The notes below the pieces were generated by a model. The model made no database searches. It worked only from the letters and a program-made list of their open reading frames with translations, and was not told the DNA's origin. 64,000 nt of DNA from Chitinophaga sp. sic0106 (GTDB lineage: Bacteria; Bacteroidota; Bacteroidia; Chitinophagales; Chitinophagaceae): the NCBI RefSeq assembly GCF_019219075.1, contig NZ_JAHUWJ010000029.1, positions 17,810 to 81,809 on the forward strand, written 5' to 3'. The position numbers were made by a program, and so were the translations under genes. The first letter of the stretch is position 1. Every line of letters starts with the position of its first letter. Positions 31,468-40,816 of the stretch are shown piece after piece.

Positions 31468-32787
31468 CTAGGTTATCAGTACAATCTGAATATCCATCAC
31501 ATTCGTTTGCGTAGCACCTGTAATAAACAACCGGTCTACCTGGTTAAAAAAATTCCAGGCATCATTGTTATCCAGAAAAGCAGTGGTACCCAGTTTTAGC
31601 AGGCTGGCTTGCTGTAACGTGTAGGCATCAGCGATGGCACCGGCTGCATTCGTCGGCCCATCGGTACCATCCGTGCCGGCGCTGAGAAAGGTCAGATTAT
31701 TTCCGCTGTAACCCTTTTCCTGTAAGGTTTTTACTGTTGAGAGCATCAGCTCCTGATTGCGTCCGCCTTTGCCGTTACCTTTAATCGTAACAGTGGTTTC
31801 ACCACCCTGCAACAGGCAGGCTGGCACTTTCTTATCATATTCCAATGCAGTATTGGCTAATTCTTTTCCCGCAATTTTTGCTTCGCCGGCAATAACATCT
31901 CCCGATAATACAACCTCATAACCCAATGCCATAGCCTGTTTGGCGGCAGCGGTCAGCGCTACCCGGTTACTCCCGTTGAGGTAATTATGCACATTGTTGA
32001 AAATCGGATCACCGGGCTTGGGTGTTTCCGGCACCTCACCGGCAAGGCCCTTGCGGAAATATCGTAGGATAGCAGCCGGAATTTTTGTAGTCAGCTGATA
32101 ACGTTCCAGGATCGCCATCGTTTGCGCAAAGGTAGTAGGGTCGGGCACTCCGGGGCCTGAGCCGATTACCTCCAGCTTATCACCGGGAACGTCACTGATG
32201 ATCAGCGTACATAACGTAGCCGGATATATGCGTTTGGCCAGTTGCCCGCCTTTTACGGCGGACAGGTGTTTTCGCACGGTATTCATCTCTTCAATGTTGG
32301 CGCCGGAATGCAGCAGTAATTGAAAAAGTTGTTGTACGTCCGGTAAAGTACAACCCTCCGGCACATCGGCCAGCAGGGCAGAAGCGCCACCGGACAACAA
32401 CAGAATGACCAGGTCGCCCGACTGCAGCCCGCTCACCGCTGCCAGTATTTTTTGGGTAGCCAGCACACTGTTTTCGTCCGGCACGGGGTGCGCTGCTTCC
32501 AGCAGTTCCAGCTGCTGTAACGGCAACGCATGATCGTACTTGGTGACCACCACGCCGCTGATGGGTAGGTGTGGCAGCAAAATATTTTCCAAAGCAGCTC
32601 CCATCGCTGCCGCCGCTTTGCCGGCGCCTATGACTACTACCCGCGCGTGTGGCGCAATAGGATAGGTATCGTCGTTAAAGGTGATACTGTGGTTATCAGC
32701 CGACACCGTTTGACGGATCAGCGTCTGCGGATGCACCGCAGCCACGGCGGCGCTAAAAATCTTTTGTATATCGTCGAATGGGTTCAT
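31468..32787 (-). CDS. Glycerate kinase, GckA/TtuD (MOFRL) type
   Basis: I chose the Met at 32787 (MNPFDDIQKIFSAAVAAVHP); a Met at 32808 would lie on the -7 box. The resulting 439 residues are typical. N-terminal DUF4147 part (ARVVVIGAGKAAAAMGAALE, LLSGGASALLADVP, NTVRKHLSAVKGGQLA, TLIISDVPGDKLEVIGSGP) and a C-terminal MOFRL domain (GKGGRNQELMLSTVKTL, SAGTDGTDGPTNAAGA). It phosphorylates D-glycerate, usually to 2-phosphoglycerate, and so links glyoxylate/tartronate or hydroxypyruvate products to glycolysis. It is transcribed toward uxuA with a 255-base gap that holds a REP element. Confidence 0.92.
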   Translation of the reverse strand: MNPFDDIQKIFSAAVAAVHPQTLIRQTVSADNHSITFNDDTYPIAPHARVVVIGAGKAAAAMGAALENILLPHLPISGVVVTKYDHALPLQQLELLEAAHPVPDENSVLATQKILAAVSGLQSGDLVILLLSGGASALLADVPEGCTLPDVQQLFQLLLHSGANIEEMNTVRKHLSAVKGGQLAKRIYPATLCTLIISDVPGDKLEVIGSGPGVPDPTTFAQTMAILERYQLTTKIPAAILRYFRKGLAGEVPETPKPGDPIFNNVHNYLNGSNRVALTAAAKQAMALGYEVVLSGDVIAGEAKIAGKELANTALEYDKKVPACLLQGGETTVTIKGNGKGGRNQELMLSTVKTLQEKGYSGNNLTFLSAGTDGTDGPTNAAGAIADAYTLQQASLLKLGTTAFLDNNDAWNFFNQVDRLFITGATQTNVMDIQIVLIT

Positions 32788-32807
32788 GGTAAATAAAAAC
32801 AGCCACA

Positions 32808-32815
32808 CAAAGGTA
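32808..32815 (-). promoter_or_regulatory. -7 box (TACCTTTG) of the glycerate kinase gene
   Basis: TACCTTTG on the minus strand, 21 bases before the chosen start at 32787. It overlaps the longer candidate start at 32808, which supports the shorter one. Confidence 0.6.
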
Positions 32816-32858
32816 GTAGTGGCTGTTACAATATTTTTTAGGGAGATGTAAATGCTGT

Positions 32859-33284
32859 TTATTGAGGTTGTCCTTCCTGCTTCTGTCGTTTCTTCTCAAT
32901 TTTTGCCTCCAGGTGTTCCTGCTTGTTGAGCGACCAGTCCGTCCATTTTTTATACTGGGCGGCCGTGAGCACTGTTTTGAAGCGTTGGTTCCGTTCGTTA
33001 TTCAGTTTGTTCATTTCTGACATCGCTTTGGAATTATCTCCTTTTGTGAATTTAACTTTTTCACTTTTTTTAGCAATGTCCAGGTTGATCGCGTAGATCT
33101 CTTTGGTTTGTGCTTTGGAGAGTTTCAGTTCCCTGCTGATTTTATCTGTCAGCTTATCAGCTACCCCTTCGGAGTCCCATCGGCCACGAATGGCGGCGCT
33201 GTCTTTCTGTTGTGCTACAGCAGTTGTATAGCTGATAGCCAGGCTACTCAGCAATAATATGGCATATGCGGTAAATCTCTTCAT
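32859..33284 (-). CDS. Periplasmic small basic protein, Spy/DUF4890-like
   Basis: A 141-residue protein with a clear signal peptide (AYAILLLSSLAISYTTAVAQ). The mature part is helical, charged and lysine-rich: DKLTDKISRELKLSKAQTKEIYAINLD ... RFKTVLTAAQYKKWTDW. The LxLSxxQ ... LTxxQYxxW pattern is shared with Spy/CpxP-like and DUF4890 periplasmic proteins, which are thought to sense or buffer envelope stress. Role here is an inference. It stands between glycerate kinase and the amidohydrolase pair on its own strand, with a 195-base divergent gap upstream. Confidence 0.7.
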   Translation of the reverse strand: MKRFTAYAILLLSSLAISYTTAVAQQKDSAAIRGRWDSEGVADKLTDKISRELKLSKAQTKEIYAINLDIAKKSEKVKFTKGDNSKAMSEMNKLNNERNQRFKTVLTAAQYKKWTDWSLNKQEHLEAKIEKKRQKQEGQPQ

Positions 33285-33479
33285 AGTCTATAGCATTGAA
33301 ACAAACATAACGGCTATTCGTAATTTAAATTATCCCTTTTTCGTGTTAATCCAAAATGTTTATCAGGATCTTAGGTAACCCATTAGTACCATTTATAAAA
33401 AAATCGATTTATTACTGGTATCCGCTGGGATGATTTGTTAAATTAGGGCCCAAGTCTAAATCGTATAAATATAGTTTTC

Positions 33480-36400
33480 ATGAAAAAAGCTTTTGAGAAA
33501 CCCGGGCTGGTATTACCCTCCCGTGGATTAACCTATGCCCTGAAGCGGCATCGCAGTCAGCTGCTGCTGGCGGCACTGCTGCTGGCCGGCACCCAGGCCG
33601 GTGCGCAGGTCACCTTCCCCACCAACGGTATCTCCGAACCTAAAGAAGGTTGCTACGCCTTCACCCATGCCACCATCGTAAAAGATCCGCAAACAACTGT
33701 TACGGATGCCACCCTGGTTATCAGGGATGGAAAGATCGTAGACCTCGGCCCTGGCGCTGCCATCCCCAAGGATGCAGTGGTAGTGGATTGTAAGGGAAAA
33801 TATATTTACCCTTCCTTTGTGGATATCTATAGCAGCTATGGCCTCGGTGAAGCTAAGAGAGGCGGCGGCTCCTGGAATGCAGCGCCACAATTTCTCTCCA
33901 ACACCAAAGGAGCATATGGCTGGAACCAGTCCATAAAAAGTGAAGTAAACGCAGTGAGCCTCTTCAACACTGATGCCGCCAAAGCAGCATCACTGCGGGG
34001 TGCTGGCTTCGGTACAGTACTTACCCACCAGCAAGACGGCATCGCCAGAGGTACCGCCACCCTGGTTACCCTCGCGGACGACCGGGAAAACAACGTGATC
34101 ATTCGTGAAAAAGCTGCCTCCGCTTTCTCCTTCGATAAAGGTACTTCTACCCAGAATTATCCTAACTCCCTGATGGGTACTGTTGCCCTCCTGCGCCAGA
34201 CTTTCCTGGACGGCCAATGGTATAAATCACGCCCGGCCAAAGAAGGTGTGAACCTCAGTCTGCAAGCCTGGAATGATAACCTCCAGCTGCCACAACTATT
34301 TGCCGTTAATGATAAATGGGACGCCGTACGCGCCGATAAAATCGGGGATGAATTTGGGGTACAGTTTATCATCAAAGGTGGTGGTAATGAATACCAGCGC
34401 ATCGCCGAAATTACCGCTACAAAAGCAGCTTATATACTGCCACTGAATTTTCCGGCCGCCATCGACCTGGAAGACCCTACAGACGCACGTTTTGTAGCAC
34501 TGGCAGATATGAAGCACTGGGAAATGGCACCCAGCGAACCGGGAGCTTTTGAAAAAGCCAATATCCCGTTTGCCCTCACCGCTGCCGACCTGAAAGATGT
34601 AAAACAATTCCTTGCCAACGTACGCAAAGCCATTGAATATGGCCTCTCCGAGCAAAAAGCGCTGGAAGCACTTACCAAAACACCTGCTACTTTAATCAAA
34701 GCATACGATAAAGTAGGTAGCCTGGAACCCGGTAAGCTGGCGAACTTTCTCATTGCCTCAGGGCCGGTATTTAAAGAAAATACCATCTTACTACAAAACT
34801 GGGTGCAAGGGAATAAGTATCAACTGAAAAGTGAAGGCTGGAACGATGTAAGAGGTACCTATAGTATTAACCTCAGTAACGGACAGGCCTATACGATTGA
34901 GGTAAAAGGTGCTGCCGACAAGCCACAGGTATCCCTGCTGCAAAAGGATACACTCAGCGGTAAAATCGATATCTCCGATAACCTGATTAACATGGTGCTG
35001 CCACTCAGCAAAGGCAGCAATAATGGCCTGCGCCTCAGTGGCATCATCGGTCAGGATAAATGGATGGGCACTGCCGCCGATTCTGCCGGTAACAGTCTCC
35101 GCTGGACAGCCATGCTCACCAGGCCATTCCAGCAGAAATCAGACAGCACCAAAAAGATAGCAGCCGCCGAAATTGGGCAGCTGCTGTTTCCATTCAATGG
35201 CTATGGCTGGGATAAACTGCCGCAGCAGCAGGACCTGCTGATCCGCAATGCTACCGTATGGACCAACGAAAAAGATGGTAAGCTGGAAAACACAGACGTG
35301 CTGGTAAAAGGCGGAAAAATTGCGCAGATAGGTAAGAACCTGTCCGCCGGAAATGCCCGCGTGATCGATGGTACAGGCAAACATCTGTCTGCCGGTATTA
35401 TCGATGAGCACTCTCACATCGCTATTTCCAAAGGTGTAAATGAGTCGTCGCAGTCGGTTACCGCCGAAGTGCGTATAGCCGATGTCGTGAATCCGGAAGA
35501 TGTGAATATCTACCGCCAGCTCAGTGGCGGCGTTACCGCTTCGCACCTGCTGCATGGCAGCGCCAACGCGATCGGTGGCCAGAGCCAGCTGATAAAACTG
35601 CGCTGGGGACAGTCGGCCGAAGAGCTGAAAGTAGCCGGCACAGATGGTTTTATCAAGTTTGCACTGGGGGAAAACGTGAAGCAGTCCAACTGGGGCGACA
35701 GAAACACCGTTCGTTTTCCACAAACCCGTATGGGGGTGGAGCAGGTATATATGGATGCGTTTACCCGTGCCCGTGACTACGAAAAACAAGGTGCCGGCAA
35801 GCGCCGGGACCTGGAGCTGGACGCACTCGTGGAAATCCTGAACAGCAAACGCTTTATCACCTGCCACTCCTACGTGCAGAGCGAAATAAATATGCTGATG
35901 CATGTGGCAGATACTTTCCACTTCCATGTAAACACCTTTACGCATATACTGGAAGGTTATAAGGTAGCGGATAAGATGAAAGCGCATGGCGCCGGTGCTG
36001 GCACCTTTGCGGACTGGTGGGCGTATAAGATGGAAGTACAGGATGCCATTCCACAGAATGCAGGTATTATGCATGAAGTAGGGGTGGTGACTGCTATCAA
36101 CTCCGATGATGCGGAAATGGCGCGCCGCCTGAACCAGGAAGCAGCCAAGAGCATTAAATATGCCGGCGTTTCAGAGGAAGACGCACTGAAAATGGTGACG
36201 CTTAACCCTGCGCGACTCCTGCATGTGGATTCCCGCATGGGCAGCATCAAAGTAGGCAAGGATGCAGACCTGGTGCTGTGGAGCAATGAGCCGCTGAGCA
36301 TCTATGCGAAAGCTGAAAAAACTATTGTGGATGGTATCGTGGAGTTTGACCGGGAATATGATCTGCAGCTGCGCCAGCGCATTGCAGCAGAGCGTAGCCG

Positions 36401-36527
36401 ACTTACTGCCAAACTGCTGAATGAGAAGAAAAAAGGTACGCCGGTGGAAAAAGCATCTTACCGTCCGGAAGAGATCTACCATTGTGAGGACCTGCAAGGT
36501 GGCCATCAGCATGAAGTAATCCAGTAG
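33480..36527 (+). CDS. Exported double-domain amidohydrolase-family protein
   Basis: A 1015-residue protein with a long leader (residues 1-42, hydrophobic core LLLAALLLAGTQAGAQ). It holds two amidohydrolase-like halves. The first (50-430) has the scaffold (ATLVIRDGKIVDLGPGAAIP; VGSLEPGKLANFLIASG) but YPSFVDIYSSYG where the HxH metal motif should stand, so it looks inactive. The second (590-980) keeps SAGIIDEHSHIAISKG, the later His residues (FHFHVNTFTHILEG) and the Asp in AINSDDAEMA, so it is probably a working metal hydrolase. Substrate unknown; imidazolonepropionase- or prolidase-like peptidases are the nearest shapes. The next gene, 24 bases on, encodes another relative, and the pair is common in Bacteroidota. 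Confidence 0.85.
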   Translation: MKKAFEKPGLVLPSRGLTYALKRHRSQLLLAALLLAGTQAGAQVTFPTNGISEPKEGCYAFTHATIVKDPQTTVTDATLVIRDGKIVDLGPGAAIPKDAVVVDCKGKYIYPSFVDIYSSYGLGEAKRGGGSWNAAPQFLSNTKGAYGWNQSIKSEVNAVSLFNTDAAKAASLRGAGFGTVLTHQQDGIARGTATLVTLADDRENNVIIREKAASAFSFDKGTSTQNYPNSLMGTVALLRQTFLDGQWYKSRPAKEGVNLSLQAWNDNLQLPQLFAVNDKWDAVRADKIGDEFGVQFIIKGGGNEYQRIAEITATKAAYILPLNFPAAIDLEDPTDARFVALADMKHWEMAPSEPGAFEKANIPFALTAADLKDVKQFLANVRKAIEYGLSEQKALEALTKTPATLIKAYDKVGSLEPGKLANFLIASGPVFKENTILLQNWVQGNKYQLKSEGWNDVRGTYSINLSNGQAYTIEVKGAADKPQVSLLQKDTLSGKIDISDNLINMVLPLSKGSNNGLRLSGIIGQDKWMGTAADSAGNSLRWTAMLTRPFQQKSDSTKKIAAAEIGQLLFPFNGYGWDKLPQQQDLLIRNATVWTNEKDGKLENTDVLVKGGKIAQIGKNLSAGNARVIDGTGKHLSAGIIDEHSHIAISKGVNESSQSVTAEVRIADVVNPEDVNIYRQLSGGVTASHLLHGSANAIGGQSQLIKLRWGQSAEELKVAGTDGFIKFALGENVKQSNWGDRNTVRFPQTRMGVEQVYMDAFTRARDYEKQGAGKRRDLELDALVEILNSKRFITCHSYVQSEINMLMHVADTFHFHVNTFTHILEGYKVADKMKAHGAGAGTFADWWAYKMEVQDAIPQNAGIMHEVGVVTAINSDDAEMARRLNQEAAKSIKYAGVSEEDALKMVTLNPARLLHVDSRMGSIKVGKDADLVLWSNEPLSIYAKAEKTIVDGIVEFDREYDLQLRQRIAAERSRLTAKLLNEKKKGTPVEKASYRPEEIYHCEDLQGGHQHEVIQ

Positions 36528-36551
36528 CCATTAACATTAATCAAGGAAAAA

Positions 36552-37829
36552 ATGAAAAGACAATATATCATTTATACTGCGGCCCTGGCCATGTTCCTGC
36601 ATAAAGCACAGGCACAGGAAACCGTGTATCCCGCGCCGGCACAGCAAAAGCCGGTGTACCTGACTAATGCCACCATCCATGTGGGCAACGGGCAGGTGAT
36701 CTCTAACGGCACCATCGCATTCGATAAAGGAAAGATCATTGCAGTAGGCAGTAATGTGAGTGCGGCTGCCAATGCTACCGTGTATGACCTGAAAGGACAG
36801 CACGTGTATCCTGGCGTGATTGCGCCGGAATCCAACCTGGGCCTGGTGGAATTCGAAAGTGTGCGTGCTACAAAAGATGAGCGGGAGGTGGGAGAAATCA
36901 ATCCTTCTGTGCGGTCGTTGATAGCTTATAACACAGATTCAAAAGTGATCAATACCCTGCGTTCCAATGGTATCCTGCTGGCGAGTGTTACGCCTACCGG
37001 CGGTATTATCAGCGGTACTTCATCCGTAGTACAACTGGATGCCTGGAACTGGGAAGATGCGGCTTATAAAGCGGATAATGCCCTGCATTTATTTTTACCA
37101 CGACTGGTGTCGGTGGGCAGTGCCAGCAATGATCCATTTAAAAATTCACTGGCGCAGGTGGAGAGTGTACGTAGCTTTTTCAGAGAGGCAAAAGCTTACC
37201 TGGCGGAGCCAAAACATACTGCTACTAACCTGAAATATGAGGCCATGCGTCGCCTGTTCAGCAAAGAGCAGAAACTGTTTATTCATGCGGAGCTGGAAAA
37301 GGAAATGTTGCTGGCGATTGACTTCGCAAAGGAGTTTAATGTGGACGTGGTGATAGTAGGTGGTGCGGATTCCTGGCGGATCACCGATCTGCTGAAAGCG
37401 AACAATATAGCAGTAATCCTGACGCAGCCACATAGTTTACCGCTCATGCAGGATGATGATGTGGACCAGCCGTATAAAACAGCGGCGCAGTTGCAAAAAG
37501 CCGGTGTGTTGTTTTGCCTGAGCAACGAAGGCTTCTGGCAGCAGCGCAACCTCGGATTTGAAGCAGGTACGGCGGCTACTTATGGTCTTACCAAAGAGGA
37601 GGCGTTGACTGCTGTAACCTGGAATGCAGCAAAAATCCTTGGTATTGATCAGCAAACAGGTACGCTGGAAACCGGCAAGGATGCGAATATTGCAGTGAGT
37701 GCCGGGGATATGCTGGATATGAAATCCAGTGTGATTACCCAGGCGTTTATCCAGGGCCGTGAGGTGAATCTGGATAATAAGCAGAAGCAGCTGTATGAAA
37801 GGTATAAAAAGAAATATGGGTTGAAATAG
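36552..37829 (+). CDS. Exported amidohydrolase-family protein with degenerate metal site
   Basis: A 425-residue protein with a signal peptide (IIYTAALAMFLHKAQAQ). It has the amidohydrolase frame (NATIHVGNGQVISNGTIAFD, GKIIAVGSNV; GTLETGKDANIAVS at the end), yet the first metal motif reads HVYPGVIAPESNLG rather than HxH, the central histidines are not in place (VVIVGGADSWR), and the final Asp position reads FCLSNEGFW. It therefore seems to be a pseudoenzyme, perhaps a partner subunit of the larger neighbour. The two genes are co-transcribed (24-base gap). Followed by a degenerate REP-like sequence and the terminator at 37870. Confidence 0.85.
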   Translation: MKRQYIIYTAALAMFLHKAQAQETVYPAPAQQKPVYLTNATIHVGNGQVISNGTIAFDKGKIIAVGSNVSAAANATVYDLKGQHVYPGVIAPESNLGLVEFESVRATKDEREVGEINPSVRSLIAYNTDSKVINTLRSNGILLASVTPTGGIISGTSSVVQLDAWNWEDAAYKADNALHLFLPRLVSVGSASNDPFKNSLAQVESVRSFFREAKAYLAEPKHTATNLKYEAMRRLFSKEQKLFIHAELEKEMLLAIDFAKEFNVDVVIVGGADSWRITDLLKANNIAVILTQPHSLPLMQDDDVDQPYKTAAQLQKAGVLFCLSNEGFWQQRNLGFEAGTAATYGLTKEEALTAVTWNAAKILGIDQQTGTLETGKDANIAVSAGDMLDMKSSVITQAFIQGREVNLDNKQKQLYERYKKKYGLK

Positions 37830-37835
37830 CCTGGC

Positions 37836-37862
37836 CGCGCGGAGCGCGAAGACCCAAAGGTT
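37836..37862. repeat. REP-like element, degenerate copy
   Basis: CGCGC-GGA-GCGCG (37836-37848) followed by ACCCAAAGGTT, where other copies carry CCGAAGG. Weaker than copies 1-3. Confidence 0.4.
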
Positions 37863-37869
37863 ATGCACA

Positions 37870-37900
37870 AAAAAAAGAGCGCCATCGGCGCTCTTTTTTT
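37870..37900. terminator. Bidirectional terminator between amidohydrolase and tyrS genes
   Basis: A 14-base-pair stem with seven A residues on the left and seven T residues on the right and a three-base loop. It serves both convergent genes. Confidence 0.85.
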
Positions 37901-39182
37901 ATATCGTTTTAAGGAGATAATAGTTTTTCTTTCCTTTCTGGATAAGAATGTATTTATCTCTCAGCAGCACTTCGGTGTTTACCACCTTGTCAATGCCTTC
38001 TACTTTAATTTTATTCATGCTTACTCCGCCACCTTGTACCATTTTGCGGGCCTCTCCTTTGCTTGGGAAGATGCCGGTGTCGGCCAGGAGGGATACAATG
38101 TCCTTACCAGCTTCCAGCTCAGCTTTGGCTACTTCCACCTGTGGAACGCCGGCCATTACATCCAGCAATTGTGCTTCAGTAAGTGACAATAGTAATTCAG
38201 CGGTATCATTTCTAAACAGCATTTCAGAAGCCTGTACTGCAAAGTCGTAGGCCGCTTCACCGTGGATAAATACGGTTACTTCCTGTGCGAGGCGTTTCTG
38301 TAAAATGCGTTTTTCAGGAGCTTCGCGGTGTTGTGCAATCAGTGCTTCCACTTCCGGTTGTGTGAGGAAGGTGAAGATTTTGATATAGCTTTCCGCATCC
38401 ACGTCTGTGGTGTTGAGCCAGAACTGGTAGAAGGAATAAGGAGAGGTGCGGCTGCTATCCAGCCATACGGTTCCTGATTCTGTTTTACCGAATTTGGTAC
38501 CATCTGCTTTTTTGATCAGCGGGCAGGTGAATGCAAAGGCTTCACCGCCGGCTTTACGACGCACCAGCTCTGTACCGGTTACGATGTTGCCCCATTGGTC
38601 GGAGCCACCCATCTGCAGTTTACAGTTTTTGGCAGTATACAGGTGGAAGAAATCGTAGCCCTGGATGAGCTGATAGGTGAATTCAGTGAACGACATGCCA
38701 TTATCGCCTTCCAGTCTCTTTTTTACGGAGTCTTTGGACATCATGTAGTTCACGGTGATATGTTTACCGGTATCGCGGATAAAGTCGAGGAAGGTGATGT
38801 TTTGGAACCAGTCAAAGTTATTCACCATTTCCGCAGCGTTAGGCCTGGCGGGGTCGAAATCGAGGAATTGTTCCAGTTGGGCCTTGATGCCGGCTACGTT
38901 TTTAGCCAGTGTTTCCAGGTCCAGCATTTTTCTTTCTTCTGCTTTGAAGGAAGGATCGCCCACCATGCCGGTAGCACCACCCACCAATGCCAGGGGTTTA
39001 TGTCCTGCCTTCTGAAGGTGTACCAGCAGTAGGATAGGGACCAGGCTGCCGATGTGCAAAGATGCCGCAGTAGGGTCAAAACCGATATAAGCGGTGGTCA
39101 TTTCCTTTTGCAGTTGCTCTTCGGTGCCGGGCATCATATCCTGTAGCATGCCACGCCAGCGCAGTTCTTCTATCAGATTCAT
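37899..39182 (-). CDS. tyrS: Tyrosyl-tRNA synthetase
   Basis: A 427-residue class I synthetase. The HIGH motif appears as ASLHIGSLVP (near residue 40), the tyrosine-binding region as QGYDFFHLY and GGSDQWGNI, and the KMSKS loop as GTKFGKTESG (near 230). A C-terminal S4 RNA-binding domain ends the protein (KMVQGGGVSMNKIKVEG ... LIQKGKKNYYLL). This is the bacterial TyrRS-S type. It charges tRNA-Tyr. A -7 box stands 25 bases before the start; the transcript ends at the terminator at 37870-37900. Confidence 0.97.
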   Translation of the reverse strand: MNLIEELRWRGMLQDMMPGTEEQLQKEMTTAYIGFDPTAASLHIGSLVPILLLVHLQKAGHKPLALVGGATGMVGDPSFKAEERKMLDLETLAKNVAGIKAQLEQFLDFDPARPNAAEMVNNFDWFQNITFLDFIRDTGKHITVNYMMSKDSVKKRLEGDNGMSFTEFTYQLIQGYDFFHLYTAKNCKLQMGGSDQWGNIVTGTELVRRKAGGEAFAFTCPLIKKADGTKFGKTESGTVWLDSSRTSPYSFYQFWLNTTDVDAESYIKIFTFLTQPEVEALIAQHREAPEKRILQKRLAQEVTVFIHGEAAYDFAVQASEMLFRNDTAELLLSLTEAQLLDVMAGVPQVEVAKAELEAGKDIVSLLADTGIFPSKGEARKMVQGGGVSMNKIKVEGIDKVVNTEVLLRDKYILIQKGKKNYYLLKTI

Positions 39183-39206
39183 GAGTCTAAAAATTTGTCA
39201 ATTTTG

Positions 39207-39214
39207 CAAACCTA
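39207..39214 (-). promoter_or_regulatory. -7 box (TAGGTTTG) of tyrS
   Basis: Exact TAnnTTTG match on the minus strand, 25 bases before the tyrS start. No T-box or other leader structure is seen. Confidence 0.55.
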
Positions 39215-39321
39215 CTGAAATAATAGGAATGGTTATGGAATAAATGAATTTGAACTTATGTACTGTCTATTTTTAATATATGTATAATTTACTTAATCAA
39301 ATAGAAGTAATAAGGTGTAAT

Positions 39322-39360
39322 AAAAAAGATCGCACCTCATCAGAGGTGCGATCTTTTTTT
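39322..39360. terminator. Bidirectional-type terminator after the nucleotide-sugar operon
   Basis: A 17-base-pair perfect stem (39322-39338 with 39343-39359) with a four-base loop, A-rich on the left and T-rich on the right. On the minus strand it ends the operon whose last gene is rmlD. Confidence 0.85.
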
Positions 39361-39374
39361 ATTACACTAATAAT

Positions 39375-40244
39375 TTATTGAATAAATTTCAGACACACTG
39401 CCAGGCTATCCCGCCAGTAAGGAACTTCAATGCCAAAAGTAGCCTTGATCTTCTCCTTATTCATCACACTGTAAGCAGGTCTTTTAGCCGGTGTGGGATA
39501 TTTGTCCGAAGTAATAGGTGATACCTTGGTGGTGGCGCCTGTAAGCTCTTTAATAGCTACCGCGAAATCGAACCAGCTGGTAACGCCTTCATTACTGTAG
39601 TGGTATACGCCACCGGTGGGCGCAGCAGGTTGTTCAAAACGTTGCTGCAGGATTTGCAGTAAAACTTTTGCCAGATCTACAGCGTAGGTAGGCGTGCCGG
39701 CCTGATCAAATACTACGTTCAGCTCAGGTCTTTCCTGCATTAGTTCCTTCATACGTTTGGCGAAGTTGACACCAAACTCAGAATACAACCAGGAAGTACG
39801 CACTACAATGTTATTTTCATTCACATCCAGTACAGCCGCTTCACCACGCATCTTGGAACTGCCATACACGCTCTGCGGATCAGTTTCGTCTGTTTCCTTG
39901 TATGGTACACAGGCATTGCCATTAAATACGTAATCAGTGGAAATATGCACCAGTTGCGTATTATGGTTCGCGCAGGCTTCTGCCAGTGCAAGCGGTCCCT
40001 GGAAGTTCAATACAAATGCAGTGTCCTCATCACTTTCCGCTTTATCAACTGCCGTATAGGCGGCACAGTTAATGCAAGCATCCGGTTTGTTTTCGCTGAA
40101 ATAGTTATTCACTGCCTCTGCATCGGTGATGCTCAGCGTGTCATAGTCTGTATAAATCAGATTGAAATCAGGAAACTCGCCGGCTATCTTTCGGATAGCC
40201 TGCCCTAATTGTCCATTACCTCCGGTAATCAGAATATTTTTCAT
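39375..40244 (-). CDS. rfbD: dTDP-4-dehydrorhamnose reductase
   Basis: A 289-residue short-chain dehydrogenase. Rossmann motif ITGGNGQLGQAI at the start; NCAAYTAVDKAESDEDTAF; catalytic Y-x3-K in VYGSSKMRGEAAV; and VVRTSWLYSEFG are RmlD signatures. It reduces dTDP-4-keto-L-rhamnose to dTDP-L-rhamnose with NAD(P)H, the last step of the pathway. Eight bases separate it from rmlC; it is the last gene of the operon starting at the DegT gene. Confidence 0.95.
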   Translation of the reverse strand: MKNILITGGNGQLGQAIRKIAGEFPDFNLIYTDYDTLSITDAEAVNNYFSENKPDACINCAAYTAVDKAESDEDTAFVLNFQGPLALAEACANHNTQLVHISTDYVFNGNACVPYKETDETDPQSVYGSSKMRGEAAVLDVNENNIVVRTSWLYSEFGVNFAKRMKELMQERPELNVVFDQAGTPTYAVDLAKVLLQILQQRFEQPAAPTGGVYHYSNEGVTSWFDFAVAIKELTGATTKVSPITSDKYPTPAKRPAYSVMNKEKIKATFGIEVPYWRDSLAVCLKFIQ

Positions 40245-40252
40245 GATGCGTA

Positions 40253-40813
40253 TTATCGGTTGTAAGTAAAGTTATGTGAGATATCGGCCAGCTTAGGCAG
40301 TATCAGGTCTTTGTCAGATACCACCGCATCTTTCAGGTCAATTCCCCAGTCAATTTTCAACGCAGGATCATTGAAAATAATGCCACCCTCACTGGCTTTA
40401 TGATAAAAATTGTCACATTTATACATCACTTCAGCGGTTTCGCTGATAACGGCGTATCCATGTGCAAAACCTTGTGGAACCAGCAGTTGTTTCTTATTTT
40501 CTGCACTCAGCTCAATTGCAAAAGACTCGCCATAAGTAGGTGAACCGGTGCGAATATCCACCGCAACATCAATGATACGACCTTCCAGTACTCTTACCAG
40601 TTTAGTTTGGGCATAAGGTGCCAGCTGATAATGCAGTCCTCGTAATACACCGTAGGTGCTACGTGCCTGGTTATCCTGTACAAATTTATAGTCGATGCCG
40701 GCAGCACTGAAGGTACTGGCATTATAACTTTCGAAAAAGTAACCACGGTGATCGCCGTGTACAACAGGTTCAAATACCAGCAGATCCGGTATATGTGTTT
40801 CTATAAAAGGCAT
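40253..40813 (-). CDS. rfbC: dTDP-4-dehydrorhamnose 3,5-epimerase
   Basis: A 186-residue cupin of the RmlC family: HGDHRGYFFESYN, VQDNQARSTYGVLRGLHYQ (catalytic His in RGLHYQ), GRIIDVAVDIRTGSPTYG and VPQGFAHGYAV. It epimerises C3 and C5 of dTDP-4-keto-6-deoxyglucose. It lies three bases downstream of rmlB and eight upstream of rmlD. Confidence 0.96.
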   Translation of the reverse strand: MPFIETHIPDLLVFEPVVHGDHRGYFFESYNASTFSAAGIDYKFVQDNQARSTYGVLRGLHYQLAPYAQTKLVRVLEGRIIDVAVDIRTGSPTYGESFAIELSAENKKQLLVPQGFAHGYAVISETAEVMYKCDNFYHKASEGGIIFNDPALKIDWGIDLKDAVVSDKDLILPKLADISHNFTYNR

Positions 40814-40816
40814 ATA

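Noticed and set aside
35139..36074. A 311-codon minus-strand open frame
   Set aside because: Antisense to the catalytic half of the amidohydrolase gene; low-complexity His/Ile/Phe-rich product typical of a shadow frame.
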